From: Nitrososphaerota archaeon
GTDB taxonomy: Archaea; Thermoproteota; Nitrososphaeria; Nitrososphaerales; JACQRY01
NCBI GenBank assembly: GCA_016184315.1
Contig: JACPCU010000029.1
Coordinates: 1 to 43,218 of the forward strand
Length of the DNA: 43,218 nucleotides
Direction of reading: 5' to 3'
The first letter of the stretch is position 1, and every line of letters starts with the position of its first letter. This document shows, one piece after another, positions 24,522 through 32,236 of the stretch. The translations under genes were made by a program, and so were the position numbers. Under the pieces are notes generated by a model, which was not told the origin of the DNA, did no database searches, and worked only from the letters and a program-made list of their open reading frames with translations.

Positions 24522-25130
24522 TCATGGTTCCTGCATGAATCTGATGAACTGTTCTTTGCTCCTAGGCTTCAACGTATAGTTAGATCGTCTCTCTTCACCT
24601 ATGGTTGAGTAAGGCTTGTTGCCATAGTCATGCCCCGGATACACTTTGATGTCATCTTCAAGCTTCAACAGTTTGTCAAAGAATGTGTGATATAAGTCTT
24701 CAGCGCTCCCGCCAGGAAGATCAACTCTACCGCATTCACTCACAAACAGCGTGTCGCCAGTAAACAGGTTCCCCTCCGCCAAGAAGCAGACGCTGTCATG
24801 CGTATGGCCAGGCGTGTGGATCACCTTCACCTTGATCTTACCGACAAGTATCTCGTCCCCATCCTCTAATGTAACATCTTTGTGAAGGGGACTGTTTCGA
24901 TGAGCATAGATCTTGGCTCCAGTCTTATTCGCAACTTCCTTGTTCCCCTTCGTGTGGTCAAAGTGATGATGGGTATTGCCTACTGCAACTACCCTCAACC
25001 CTTTGCTGAGAGTCTCTTCCAGAACCTTATCCACATCCCAAGACGGATCAATCACTAACGCCTCGCCGGAATCGCCTATCACATAGGTGAAGTTATCCAT
25101 GTGCCCGACAGGAATCTGAAGCAGCATCAA
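24522..25130 (-). CDS. Metallo-beta-lactamase-fold hydrolase (glyoxalase II-like)
   Basis: This 202-residue protein carries the zinc-binding motif THHHFDHTKGN near residue 57, then HTPGHTHDSVCF and TGDTLFVSECGRVDLPGG, the glyoxalase II/persulfide dioxygenase-like arrangement, and a late YPGHDYG histidine. Enzymes of this group hydrolyse thioesters or related bonds. The substrate here is unknown. Convergent with elp3. Confidence 0.88.
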   Translation of the reverse strand: MMLLQIPVGHMDNFTYVIGDSGEALVIDPSWDVDKVLEETLSKGLRVVAVGNTHHHFDHTKGNKEVANKTGAKIYAHRNSPLHKDVTLEDGDEILVGKIKVKVIHTPGHTHDSVCFLAEGNLFTGDTLFVSECGRVDLPGGSAEDLYHTFFDKLLKLEDDIKVYPGHDYGNKPYSTIGEERRSNYTLKPRSKEQFIRFMQEP

Positions 25131-25234
25131 TGCTGATCCTCTATTTGCTTCCTCTTAGGGAAAAACCTTGCTGAGTCCTCCCAACGATTAATAAGCTCCC
25201 TGATTCATCGCCTTCATTCAAGCTGGAAACTTCA

Positions 25235-25702
25235 ATGCGCATCACTGAGGCCAACAAGCTCCTAAGAGAAGGAATACTCAACATTTTCTTCACACCCCAG
25301 CTCAGAAAACTCAGGTACAAACCCAGCAGAGTCAAACACCCCACCCTAAAGACAAAAGGCCTCTCAAAAGACAACATACTACACATCTACTTCGACACCG
25401 AAACAGGCCTAGACTACCCTGACGGCGATGAATGGTTCATAGTAGAATACCTACTCCCTCACAGCGTAGAGATGCCTGACGCATTGAAGAACCCAGATCT
25501 ATTCTCAAGCATCCCAGCTGGAAAAGGTGTCCGACAGTGGAGACACCGTGAGCTGGTAAGATACAGGCAAGGCAAGGTCAAACGGTTTGAAGAAGCCGTA
25601 GGTTTCATCGACCAAAAAGCAGCAGAGCTACGTGAAATGCTCAAACAGAACTCAGTAATCACCACGCCACGATCGAAGGCAGAGAAGAAAAAGACAGGCT
25701 AG
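25235..25702 (+). CDS. Uncharacterised 155-residue protein
   Basis: No family was recognised. The protein is soluble and slightly basic. It has an LRKLRYKPSRVKHPTLKTKGLS stretch, an acidic strand HIYFDTETGLDYPDGDEWFIVEY near residues 50-72, and a lysine-rich helical C-terminus. ATG start and codon use resemble neighbouring genes, so it is probably a real gene. Its last bases overlap the convergent ECF gene by 4 nt. Confidence 0.6.
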   Translation: MRITEANKLLREGILNIFFTPQLRKLRYKPSRVKHPTLKTKGLSKDNILHIYFDTETGLDYPDGDEWFIVEYLLPHSVEMPDALKNPDLFSSIPAGKGVRQWRHRELVRYRQGKVKRFEEAVGFIDQKAAELREMLKQNSVITTPRSKAEKKKTG

Positions 25703-26370
25703 CTTTTACCTGTCTTAGCCTGCTCCTTACTCTGTATTCTAAGACTTGGTGAAAGGGCTATCCAGCTCAAGGTCTTTGTCCTAGCTGTGACTGCGTCTAT
25801 CACTGCGTAAGCTAGTGGTACTGTGTACAGCGATACTATGCTGTTGAACAGGACGATAGACGTGATCGTCGCCGGCATTGCTCTAGCAGGTATACTGAAC
25901 CCTAGGGGAAAAGGCATGGGTAAGAGTATGCTCATCAGAGGCGCCATAATCCCTACTCTCACAATCAAGCCGAAGACTGTTGCTAGGACTGCTCTGGATG
26001 CTCTTCGCTCACCTAGAATCTTCTCTAGTTTCGTGTAAACTGCCTTTGCGGCGATTATTCCAGCCATCATGCTGGAGAAGGCGACAAAGTTGTAGAGCTG
26101 TCCTGTTGGAAGAGGCCCTCCAGATAGCGCCGAACCAAGTAGGAGAACCACTATTCCTGCACCGTAGCCTCCTTTGGGTCCTAAGAGTAGCAATGCCAGA
26201 ACTATGGGGACTTCCCATATCTCGAAGATAAGGAAAGGCGCGAACGGTGCGGGTATTCTGAGAGGTGAGGCTCTTAGGACTACGGCCAAGGCGCTGAATA
26301 ATGATAGGGCTGCGATGAAGCGGCGGCCACTTATCCTGTTGATGCTGGACTCTATGTTGACGGTGTTCAT
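25699..26370 (-). CDS. ECF-type transporter substrate-binding (S) component
   Basis: This 223-residue membrane protein has about six hydrophobic helices and the S-component-like region LRIPAPFAPFLIFEIWEVPIVLALLLLGPKGGYGAGI. It resembles vitamin ECF transporter S subunits (RibU/ThiT-like layout), and conserved polar residues between helices 1 and 2 fit. The vitamin is not predictable. It needs the shared EcfA/EcfT energy module, which is not in this window. An inverted repeat (26411-26426) lies in its promoter region. Confidence 0.72.
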   Translation of the reverse strand: MNTVNIESSINRISGRRFIAALSLFSALAVVLRASPLRIPAPFAPFLIFEIWEVPIVLALLLLGPKGGYGAGIVVLLLGSALSGGPLPTGQLYNFVAFSSMMAGIIAAKAVYTKLEKILGERRASRAVLATVFGLIVRVGIMAPLMSILLPMPFPLGFSIPARAMPATITSIVLFNSIVSLYTVPLAYAVIDAVTARTKTLSWIALSPSLRIQSKEQAKTGKS

Positions 26371-26410
26371 GACTGTCTTACTCCATGGAGCAGAACGTTT
26401 AATGTTTCAG

Positions 26411-26426
26411 TCATTATAGTTAATGA
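26411..26426. promoter_or_regulatory. Inverted repeat upstream of the ECF transporter gene
   Basis: TCATTA-TAGT-TAATGA has 6-bp perfect arms and a 4-base spacer about 45 nt upstream of the ECF start codon, overlapping A/T-rich promoter sequence. It could be a transcription-factor site. No aptamer-like structure (riboswitch) was recognised. Confidence 0.35.
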
Positions 26427-26521
26427 TTAAGCTGAGTAATATTTATCTTTTGTTTGAATATATATGGGCTTCACCGCTACTATAGATTTGCTGGTGAGCC
26501 CAATTATCAATGAGAATCGGT

Positions 26522-27622
26522 TCATGTTGAGAAGAAGTCTGTCAGGGTCTTCTGGCCCTGCTTCTTTACCAGTTCAGCAACTCTGACACCTATTCTTCTT
26601 ACCTTAAGATCCGGATATTCTTCTAGGATCTTCTCTAGAAGCATCTTAGCAGAGATCTTCAACGCTTCCACTCCCTTGACACCATGTTCAAAGGTCTCGC
26701 TTCTTGTATGAGGGGTGAGGTCTTCCATGATGGCTACTATGCCTATGTTTCTGAAGGAGTATTCCTCAGCTGAAACCCTTTGGTAGAGGTCTTCGCAGGC
26801 TTTGTCTAGGTCTTTGACGATGGCTTCTTCTGAGCGAGTATCTTCTTTTAATGTGAGGATTCGGCTGAACTGTTCCGGTTCGTTTCTTTCCTCCACAGGC
26901 TCTTGGTCTGCGCCGTTTGCAGCGTCATGGAAATAGTAGGCTAGTTTTTTGCCGAAGAGTTGCACCAGTTTTTCCACATCGGTTTTGGCTAGGTCTCCTA
27001 TGGTCTTTACGCCTATGTTGCTCAGGGCCTTCGCAGACTTTTTTCCTATGCCCTGTATCTTATCTGCGTCTAAGGGCGATAGGAAACCTGATACTTCGAG
27101 TGGGGTTACGATGGTTAGGCCGTTGGGCTTCTGTATGTCTGAAGCGATTTTGGCGACAACTTTGTTGGGCCCCATGCCTATGGAGCACGTTAATCCTTCG
27201 CTTCTGAAGATTTCTTCTTTGATGTTGTAGGCTAGTTCTCTGGCTTTATCATAGCTGTTTTGGGTCCTCTGGGTTATGTCTAGGTATGCTTCGTCTATGC
27301 TTTCTTGTTCAAACTTGTCTGCGCTGCTCTTCAGGATGTTCATGATTCTGGAGGATACTTCCTCGTAGTATTTGTCATCCACAGGTAGGTAGGCTGTGTC
27401 GATGTCTTTCAGCATGCGTTTTGCGAAGACGATGGGTATGCCTGATTTCACGCCGTATTTCCTTGCAACATAGTTGGCTGTGCTTACGGCGCCGCTGTCA
27501 GGGGTTCGCCCTGAGTACATGCAGACTACTACTGGCTTGTCTTTGAGGATGGGGTTGCGTATCTCTTCGCACTGGGCGTAGAAGTAGTCCAAGTCTAGGT
27601 GCATTATGATGCGGTTGGCCAT
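26522..27622 (-). CDS. dinB: Y-family DNA polymerase (Dpo4/DinB)
   Basis: This 366-residue translesion polymerase has catalytic acids Asp10 and Asp12 in HLDLDYFYAQCEE and Asp110-Glu111 in ESIDEAYLD, followed by the thumb helix-hairpin-helix (IQGIGKKSAKALSNIGVKTIGDL) and the little-finger domain. The C-terminus QKTLTDFFST fits the PCNA-interacting (PIP) box pattern QxxL..FF at 357-364. Length is that of archaeal Dpo4. The strand, like the neighbouring phosphoesterase gene, is purine-poor (C- and A-rich). Confidence 0.96.
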   Translation of the reverse strand: MANRIIMHLDLDYFYAQCEEIRNPILKDKPVVVCMYSGRTPDSGAVSTANYVARKYGVKSGIPIVFAKRMLKDIDTAYLPVDDKYYEEVSSRIMNILKSSADKFEQESIDEAYLDITQRTQNSYDKARELAYNIKEEIFRSEGLTCSIGMGPNKVVAKIASDIQKPNGLTIVTPLEVSGFLSPLDADKIQGIGKKSAKALSNIGVKTIGDLAKTDVEKLVQLFGKKLAYYFHDAANGADQEPVEERNEPEQFSRILTLKEDTRSEEAIVKDLDKACEDLYQRVSAEEYSFRNIGIVAIMEDLTPHTRSETFEHGVKGVEALKISAKMLLEKILEEYPDLKVRRIGVRVAELVKKQGQKTLTDFFST

Positions 27623-27736
27623 TGCTCATCGCTGTGGCGTGGAAGCTATGAGTGGCGAGATTGGTTATGAATGTTTGCGCTTGTGCAAGATGCGACTGGG
27701 GAAGAGGAAAGGTAGGGCATGATGAGAGGGTTTGAG

Positions 27737-28501
27737 TTAGATTACGTAGGGGATTGCTTCTGCGTTTCCTATGATGTCTCCTTGGAGTGTCAGGATGGCT
27801 GCCTCCTGTATGGTTGGCAGGGTTCTTCGGATTATGGGTGATATTATTCGTCCCTTGTGGGCTGTGAAGCCTGTGTGGCTGAGTTCTCTGTTGAATGACG
27901 GCTCCACATAGAGTTCTATTTGCTCTTTTTCGCTGGCTGCAGGGAAGATCTGGTTTTTCTTTGCCTTTGCTAGTAACCAGACTTGTGTTCCGCTGAGGGG
28001 GCTTCCATGTCTGCTGTAAGTTGGATGCAGGTGTCCCATGACTATGCGTCTTGCTTTGGTTAGGCGTTTAGATGGCTGGGTGTGACCGTGGAGCAGTGCT
28101 GTTTCCCCGATGAGCAAGCCGTATTTGCTTGCTTGTTTGACCGCTCTGGGTAGGAGGGGGGTTAACGCTCCGTCGTGGTTGCCTGGCGTTATGGTTATGG
28201 GTACGTGTCTTAGGATGGTTTCGAAGAACTTGGGGATCTCTCGCCATTCCTGGGTGGTGATGTTGTCTATGCTGTGTTTTACGTCTCCTAGTATGATTAA
28301 GCGGTCAGGTTGGTGGGTCTGTATCAGTTCTGTAAGCTCTTGGGTCATTTGGCTGGTGTTGCTTTCTATGCGTATTCCTGATGCTGTGAACATTCCTTCG
28401 AAGCCTATGTGCAGGTCTGTTGCGACTAGGTATCTTCGCTCTTGTTCTGTTAGTAGGAGAGCGGGGTGGGGGTGAAGGAGTTTTATTGGTGGAGGGGGCA
28501 A
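27737..28501 (-). CDS. SbcD-related archaeal metallophosphoesterase
   Basis: This 254-residue phosphoesterase has the metal-binding sequence ATDLHIGFEG near residue 27, LGDVKHS, TPGNHDGAL and LLHGHTQPS, then GHLHPTY. It matches the archaeal family that often sits beside an Lhr-type helicase and is proposed to act in DNA repair. No helicase is adjacent here. It is divergent from the SWIM-domain gene at 28541, from which it is separated by 39 nt. Confidence 0.85.
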   Translation of the reverse strand: MPPPPIKLLHPHPALLLTEQERRYLVATDLHIGFEGMFTASGIRIESNTSQMTQELTELIQTHQPDRLIILGDVKHSIDNITTQEWREIPKFFETILRHVPITITPGNHDGALTPLLPRAVKQASKYGLLIGETALLHGHTQPSKRLTKARRIVMGHLHPTYSRHGSPLSGTQVWLLAKAKKNQIFPAASEKEQIELYVEPSFNRELSHTGFTAHKGRIISPIIRRTLPTIQEAAILTLQGDIIGNAEAIPYVI

Positions 28502-28540
28502 CTGTTGGATGTTTGATCTTTGTTGAAGGGGTGGTAGATA

Positions 28541-28876
28541 ATGGTTGATTCTAGCGGCGAGGGTAGGAGAGGGGGGAAGGCCGTGCAGCTGGCTGAGTCA
28601 GGATGCGTGAAGAAGTATGTGTTTTCTCCTAGTGGAAGAGAGCTCTGGACAGTTGTTGGCAGTAGAGGTGATCTCTTGGTGGATGATGCTTTGCCTTACT
28701 GTTCGTGCAGGCATTTCCATTTCCGGGTGATAGGGGGAATGGATGTTACCTGTGTGCATCTTATGGCTTTGACTGTGGCTAGGGCGAGGGGTCTCTACAA
28801 GGAGTTCAAACTGAGTGATGAAGAGTATAGACAGTTGTTAGGGTTCATCTTGAATGATTTTTCCAGTAGCTTATAG
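28541..28876 (+). CDS. SWIM-type zinc-finger protein
   Basis: This 111-residue protein contains CSCRHFHFRVIGGMDVTCVH around residues 61-80, the CxCx(n)CxH pattern of a SWIM zinc finger. SWIM modules bind DNA or partner proteins in chromatin, repair and transposon contexts. The rest is unassigned. It shares a short divergent promoter region with the SbcD-like phosphoesterase gene, hinting at a repair role, and is near dinB. The start at ATG is good. Confidence 0.72.
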   Translation: MVDSSGEGRRGGKAVQLAESGCVKKYVFSPSGRELWTVVGSRGDLLVDDALPYCSCRHFHFRVIGGMDVTCVHLMALTVARARGLYKEFKLSDEEYRQLLGFILNDFSSSL

Positions 28877-28969
28877 GTCATATCAGCTGGCATGTTGACT
28901 GGGATATGAACGTCGTTATCTTGGGATTGGGGTTTGCCTGTTACATGAACTCGACGGAAGTATGTTGAA

Positions 28970-29986
28970 TTGAATGTGAAGTTTTTCGCAGTTTCGATTG
29001 TAGTGTTCTACGGTTTGTCACTTCTTATGCTTCTGTTGCTTGTATTTCCCCTTCAACTTCCAGATGAGCTGTTCAAGACGCTGCAGGGTCTTGGGACCAC
29101 TGGGACAACCCCCGGCGTCGTTTCGTTGCTGTTCCTTGTTCCACTGTACTTCTGGTATAGGAGAACATCAGGCTCCAAAACCTTGAGGGGTTTTCAGACG
29201 GAGTCTAGGCGTCAAGCGGTTTTCCTACCCTTACTTCTCTTCGCCTTAGCTATGAGTGTCAGGGTCAGTTTTGCAGTGAATCTTGGCTCTCCTCTGGAGA
29301 AGATGCCGCTCATCTTCCTCCTTCTTTCAACGATCATGCTGGCTGAGAACTATTCTCCTTCTTCCTTCGGGTTTACTTCTCAAGCCTTTCTTATGCATCT
29401 AGCCTTAGGCTTCTTTCTCTTCGTTGTGAGGCTGCCTTTACCGTACTTTGCTGTACTGGGCGTTTTGATTACTGTTTTCGGTGTTGATCCGTTTAGAGGA
29501 TTCGAACTCTTTCCTTTCTTAGCTGTACTGCCTTTCCAGGTCTTTGCTGTAGCTATTTCGGAGGAGGGGCTATTCAGGGGCTACATGCAGACCAAGTTGA
29601 GTTGTGTGGTGAGGCCGTGGGTAGCCATATTTGTTCAGGCGTTTCTGTTTGGTCTGTGGCATGTTGTATGGCATATTTCTCCTCTGAGGCTGGACAGCAT
29701 GGTTCTCAATGTTTCCCTATCCTTTCTCTTCGGTGTTCTTAACGGGGCCTACTTCAGGCATACGGGGAGCTTGACTCCACTTGTTCTGTCTCATGGATTG
29801 TGGAACAGTTTCCTTTCAGGGGTAGTCATGGATTTCTCGGTCACCCCCAGTCTAGGTCTGCTGTTTCCTCTAGTTCTGTTCGTGGTCATGTTACCGGTGG
29901 TTGTGTTGATGTCTGTTTTGGCAGAGAAAGTGTGTGGAGTATTCGGTGTTGCCCACGTTAGGGTTTCTGAAACCAGGAGGCTATAG
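28970..29986 (+). CDS. CPBP-family intramembrane metalloprotease
   Basis: This 338-residue membrane protein has about eight hydrophobic segments and the Abi/CAAX protease core. EEGLFRG supplies Glu198 and Glu199, His231 is in FGLWHVVWH, and SHGLWN supplies His275. The family processes prenylated proteins or cleaves membrane substrates in bacteria and archaea. Physiological target unknown. TTG start. Its stop codon lies at the edge of copy 2 of the 38-nt conserved intergenic element. Confidence 0.85.
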   Translation: MNVKFFAVSIVVFYGLSLLMLLLLVFPLQLPDELFKTLQGLGTTGTTPGVVSLLFLVPLYFWYRRTSGSKTLRGFQTESRRQAVFLPLLLFALAMSVRVSFAVNLGSPLEKMPLIFLLLSTIMLAENYSPSSFGFTSQAFLMHLALGFFLFVVRLPLPYFAVLGVLITVFGVDPFRGFELFPFLAVLPFQVFAVAISEEGLFRGYMQTKLSCVVRPWVAIFVQAFLFGLWHVVWHISPLRLDSMVLNVSLSFLFGVLNGAYFRHTGSLTPLVLSHGLWNSFLSGVVMDFSVTPSLGLLFPLVLFVVMLPVVVLMSVLAEKVCGVFGVAHVRVSETRRL

Positions 29987-30020
29987 CTCTGATGTGGGTC
30001 GTGTAGAACCCCTTTTGTAT
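29983..30020 (+). repeat. Dispersed 38-nt conserved intergenic element, copy 2
   Basis: This segment begins at the stop codon of the CPBP gene and matches the minus strand of 4139-4102 at 36 of 38 positions. The flanks do not match, except for a CGTCAAG 4-7 nt further on. Here the element is followed by GAGAGC, which could pair with GCTCT at its start. Function unknown; a small RNA, 3'-UTR signal or remnant of a mobile element are all possible. Confidence 0.7.
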
Positions 30021-30169
30021 GAGTCGTCAAGCTGAGAGCCTTTGTCTCCGCTGTAGAATGGTAGGACCCCCCTAGCAATATAAATTTCAAGTTGTGTTGA
30101 CGGGTAGGGTGCGTGTCTGTTGTTTTCGGGTAAAGTAGAAATATTGCATGGAGAGGCGTGTTCCGTTGA

Positions 30170-30287
30170 GCCTCGGTAGCTCAGCTGGCAGACAGCATCA
30201 GCCAACAGCACAAGGGTTGACTCGTCGCAACTGCTCAGTTGCCTTGTAAGCAAGGGGTCGCGGGATCGAGACCCGCCCGAGGCTCCA
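30170..30287 (+). tRNA. tRNA-Thr (anticodon TGT) with an insertion of about 40 nt
   Basis: The acceptor stem GCCTCGG/CCGAGGC and T arm GCGGG-ATCGAGA-CCCGC pair perfectly, followed by T and an encoded CCA. The loop CTTGTAA at 30243-30249 gives TGT at 30245-30247, reading threonine ACA. Its stem is TTGC/GCAA plus a weak outer pair. The D arm (30179-30196) is complete apart from one C-C mismatch. About 40 nt separate it from the anticodon stem, best placed at 30199-30238, so an intron near position 26-27 rather than the usual 37/38 is likely. No clean bulge-helix-bulge was found by eye, so boundaries are provisional. Confidence 0.8.
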
Positions 30288-30373
30288 CCATCCTGTATAT
30301 GCGTAACCTCGGGCCTTAGATTTGTTAATATTGATTTCTTCCTCCACACTTCGTTACCTTTAGACAGTGATGC

Positions 30374-31561
30374 TCAACCGATGGAGATCGATATGCTGGT
30401 GGACTCCTGTTGCGGTTTGGTGTTGGTGTCCAGCAGGTAGAGAGTGTAGACGCCGTTTCCATGCTTCTGTGTGAAGCGTGTCAACGGAAACTGAATATTG
30501 ATGGAGCTGGAGGTAACCTGCCATGTTGTAGCATAAACAGTAACCACGTCTCCAATGTAAGAGGGGCACCCTCTGGTGCAGGGAGGGAATACTCCTCCGG
30601 TGAAGTTGCCCTTGCTGTACGCTCCTACATACAGAGGCCCGTTTAGCTGGGCGGGGCTGATAGGCGTAGGAGTCTTGTCGAAGTAAACCGTTACTGTGGT
30701 AGGGTTGATTGGTTTAAGCAGGTTTCCCCGAAGGGTTACGACGCCGTCTGAGATGACTGGATCATAGAGCTGTACGTAATAGTTCTCGAAGTCCTGCACA
30801 AAGTAAACCGCAGTTTGGGTGTAGGCCACTCCTATGGATACACGGTTATGGTGAGGGTTGAGGATGTTGTTCCTATGCCCGTCGTTGCAGCATGCAGTGT
30901 CGTTGTTCATCATTTGCCACTGAAGATCTTTGACGGATTCCCTTACATCCGAGGTTGAAAGGTAGCATGGGCGGGTGCAAGTGTATAACCCCACATTCTC
31001 TGCAACCGATCCTGATCCTCCCAAAATGGTGTAGCGCATGTACGGTTTGTATCCCTGATTGTCCCAGTGGCTGAAGTACTCGTTTCTCAGCATAGAGTTA
31101 ACATGGTATTGACCAGACGGAATGGAGCTCAGCGTGACCGGAGCAAGTCCATGCCTCGCCCTGTCTTCGTTGACAAGGCTCAGTGCGTACCCAGCTAAGT
31201 CATCGTAGTCATGGGGATAAGTAACGTCAGCAACAACACCACCTTGGAGAATGACACGCACCTGTGAAGCAGTTTGAGTTGTAGTGGACGTTACGGTCTG
31301 CGTCTTAGTGGCTGTGGTGACTGACGACGTGGTTTTAGTCGACGTGTAGGACTCCGTGACAGTTCTGGTAGTTGTTTCAGTTAGAGTCGCTGTCGCAGTT
31401 TCCGTGACGGTCTTGGTTTCGAAGGGACGGATCCCGCCGGGAGCATTAAGCCAAAGCCCTGCTGCCAGGCCGAGCAGTAGGGCAAAGATCACTGCAGCCA
31501 CGGCACCTTTCATCTTAGCCACCTTTTTTGGAGCTGCATGTGATAGAATTGTAGTTCCCAC
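30374..31561 (-). CDS. Secreted CAP-domain (SCP/PR-1-like) protein
   Basis: This 395-residue extracellular protein has an N-terminal hydrophobic segment near residues 18-36, then a Thr/Ser-rich linker of about 45 residues, probably glycosylated. A CAP domain follows with SLVNEDRARHGLAP, YFSHWDNQGYKPYMRY, VAENVGLYTC and a HNRVSIGVAY-like segment near residue 250. Cysteines in the loop TCTRPCYLS suggest disulfides. A C-terminal beta-rich region of about 120 residues follows and was not recognised. CAP proteins are rarely studied in archaea. Confidence 0.85.
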   Translation of the reverse strand: MGTTILSHAAPKKVAKMKGAVAAVIFALLLGLAAGLWLNAPGGIRPFETKTVTETATATLTETTTRTVTESYTSTKTTSSVTTATKTQTVTSTTTQTASQVRVILQGGVVADVTYPHDYDDLAGYALSLVNEDRARHGLAPVTLSSIPSGQYHVNSMLRNEYFSHWDNQGYKPYMRYTILGGSGSVAENVGLYTCTRPCYLSTSDVRESVKDLQWQMMNNDTACCNDGHRNNILNPHHNRVSIGVAYTQTAVYFVQDFENYYVQLYDPVISDGVVTLRGNLLKPINPTTVTVYFDKTPTPISPAQLNGPLYVGAYSKGNFTGGVFPPCTRGCPSYIGDVVTVYATTWQVTSSSINIQFPLTRFTQKHGNGVYTLYLLDTNTKPQQESTSISISIG

Positions 31562-31598
31562 GTATAAACTTCAGGGTAGGGAGATCAACTTCCTCAAG

Positions 31599-31630
31599 CA
31601 TAGATGTTAAGACGCTACCGAACATCTATG
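31599..31630. repeat. Stem-loop with 10-bp perfect arms
   Basis: CATAGATGTT at 31599-31608 pairs with AACATCTATG at 31621-31630 around a 12-base loop. A second stem-loop follows at 31639-31659. The stretch between 31562 and 31740 contains no convincing gene. Confidence 0.6.
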
Positions 31631-31638
31631 TCATCAAG

Positions 31639-31659
31639 ATCAGCAATCATCATGCTGAT
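31639..31659. repeat. Second stem-loop with 7-bp perfect arms
   Basis: ATCAGCA-(ATCATCA)-TGCTGAT lies 8 nt after the 31599-31630 hairpin. The pair could be part of a structured RNA or of double operator sites. Confidence 0.5.
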
Positions 31660-31740
31660 TGGCGTCTTCGTAGGCAAAGGCTCCTAATCATAGTGAAGGA
31701 AGATTCCATAATATCTAAGATCTCCAAACTTATGTGCTAA

Positions 31741-32072
31741 TCAGGGGACATAGGCCGTCGTGTCTATCTCGACTAATATGGCCTCCTCTGAGAAACCCGC
31801 GACTTGGATCAGAATTGCAGCTGGAGGTTTCTTTTTGAAGCATCGTTCTCTGGCTTCCCGAATGGTTTTGTCCGCCTGTCTTTTGAAATAGACTGTTGTC
31901 TTGACAACATTATCCATAGAAGTGTTTGCAGCTTTAGAATAGCTTTCAGATTCTCCAAGGCCTGAATAGTCTGAGCCTTCGCGTCGCCCTCTGCGAATCT
32001 TTCCTTCACGCCTCTTCCCACCGGGCCTGCGACATACAATGCGTTGCTCACCTTGACAGCCTGAGAGTAGTG
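31741..32072 (-). pseudogene. Frameshifted RidA-family (reactive imine deaminase) gene
   Basis: Two overlapping frames encode the halves of one RidA/YjgF protein. One reads QAVKVSNALYVAGPVGR to AKAQTIQALENLKAIL. The other continues KAANTSMDNVVKTTVYFK to VEIDTTAYVP, with the shift near 31925-31940. An in-frame TGA at 32073-32075 replaces the usual N-terminal start and GPYSQ region (only YSQAVK remains). RidA removes damaging enamine/imine intermediates of PLP enzymes. This copy is nonfunctional unless the shift is a sequence error, and its start is missing too. Confidence 0.75.
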
Positions 32073-32136
32073 TCATCTTGAAAGAACCTTGTTTGTGGAA
32101 ATAACTTCCTTTTTGACCAAAGCCGTCAAATCAACT

Positions 32137-32150
32137 TATTTGGCCAAATA
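32137..32150. promoter_or_regulatory. 14-bp perfect palindrome upstream of pit
   Basis: TATTTGGCCAAATA reads identically on both strands and lies about 50 nt before the pit TATA box at 32198-32204. It may be an operator for phosphate-dependent control, but the binding protein was not identified. Confidence 0.4.
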
Positions 32151-32197
32151 CATGAGTATGGTAGAGGCTCCAAATCGATCAACAGGTTTCTAAGCCC

Positions 32198-32204
32198 TTT
32201 AAAA
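32198..32204 (+). promoter_or_regulatory. TATA box of pit within a CCCTTT-A-AAAGGG repeat
   Basis: TTTAAAA lies 33-39 nt upstream of the ATG at 32237 and is embedded in the inverted repeat CCCTTT-A-AAAGGG (32195-32207), predicting a leader of only about 10 nt. Confidence 0.45.
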
Positions 32205-32236
32205 GGGGGTTAGCGTCAGCCGCTGCTGGACGCGTC

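Noticed and set aside
26371-26521. Possible vitamin riboswitch upstream of the ECF gene
   Set aside because: No recognisable aptamer pairing or conserved FMN/TPP core seen; only a short inverted repeat.
30170-30287. Canonical 37/38 tRNA intron
   Set aside because: The anticodon loop and its flanking stem are contiguous, so the extra sequence must lie before the anticodon stem.
31628-31687. Short frame MSSRSAIIMLIGVF (19 codons) resembling a membrane peptide
   Set aside because: Too short to support, and inside a stem-loop region. Listed only as context.
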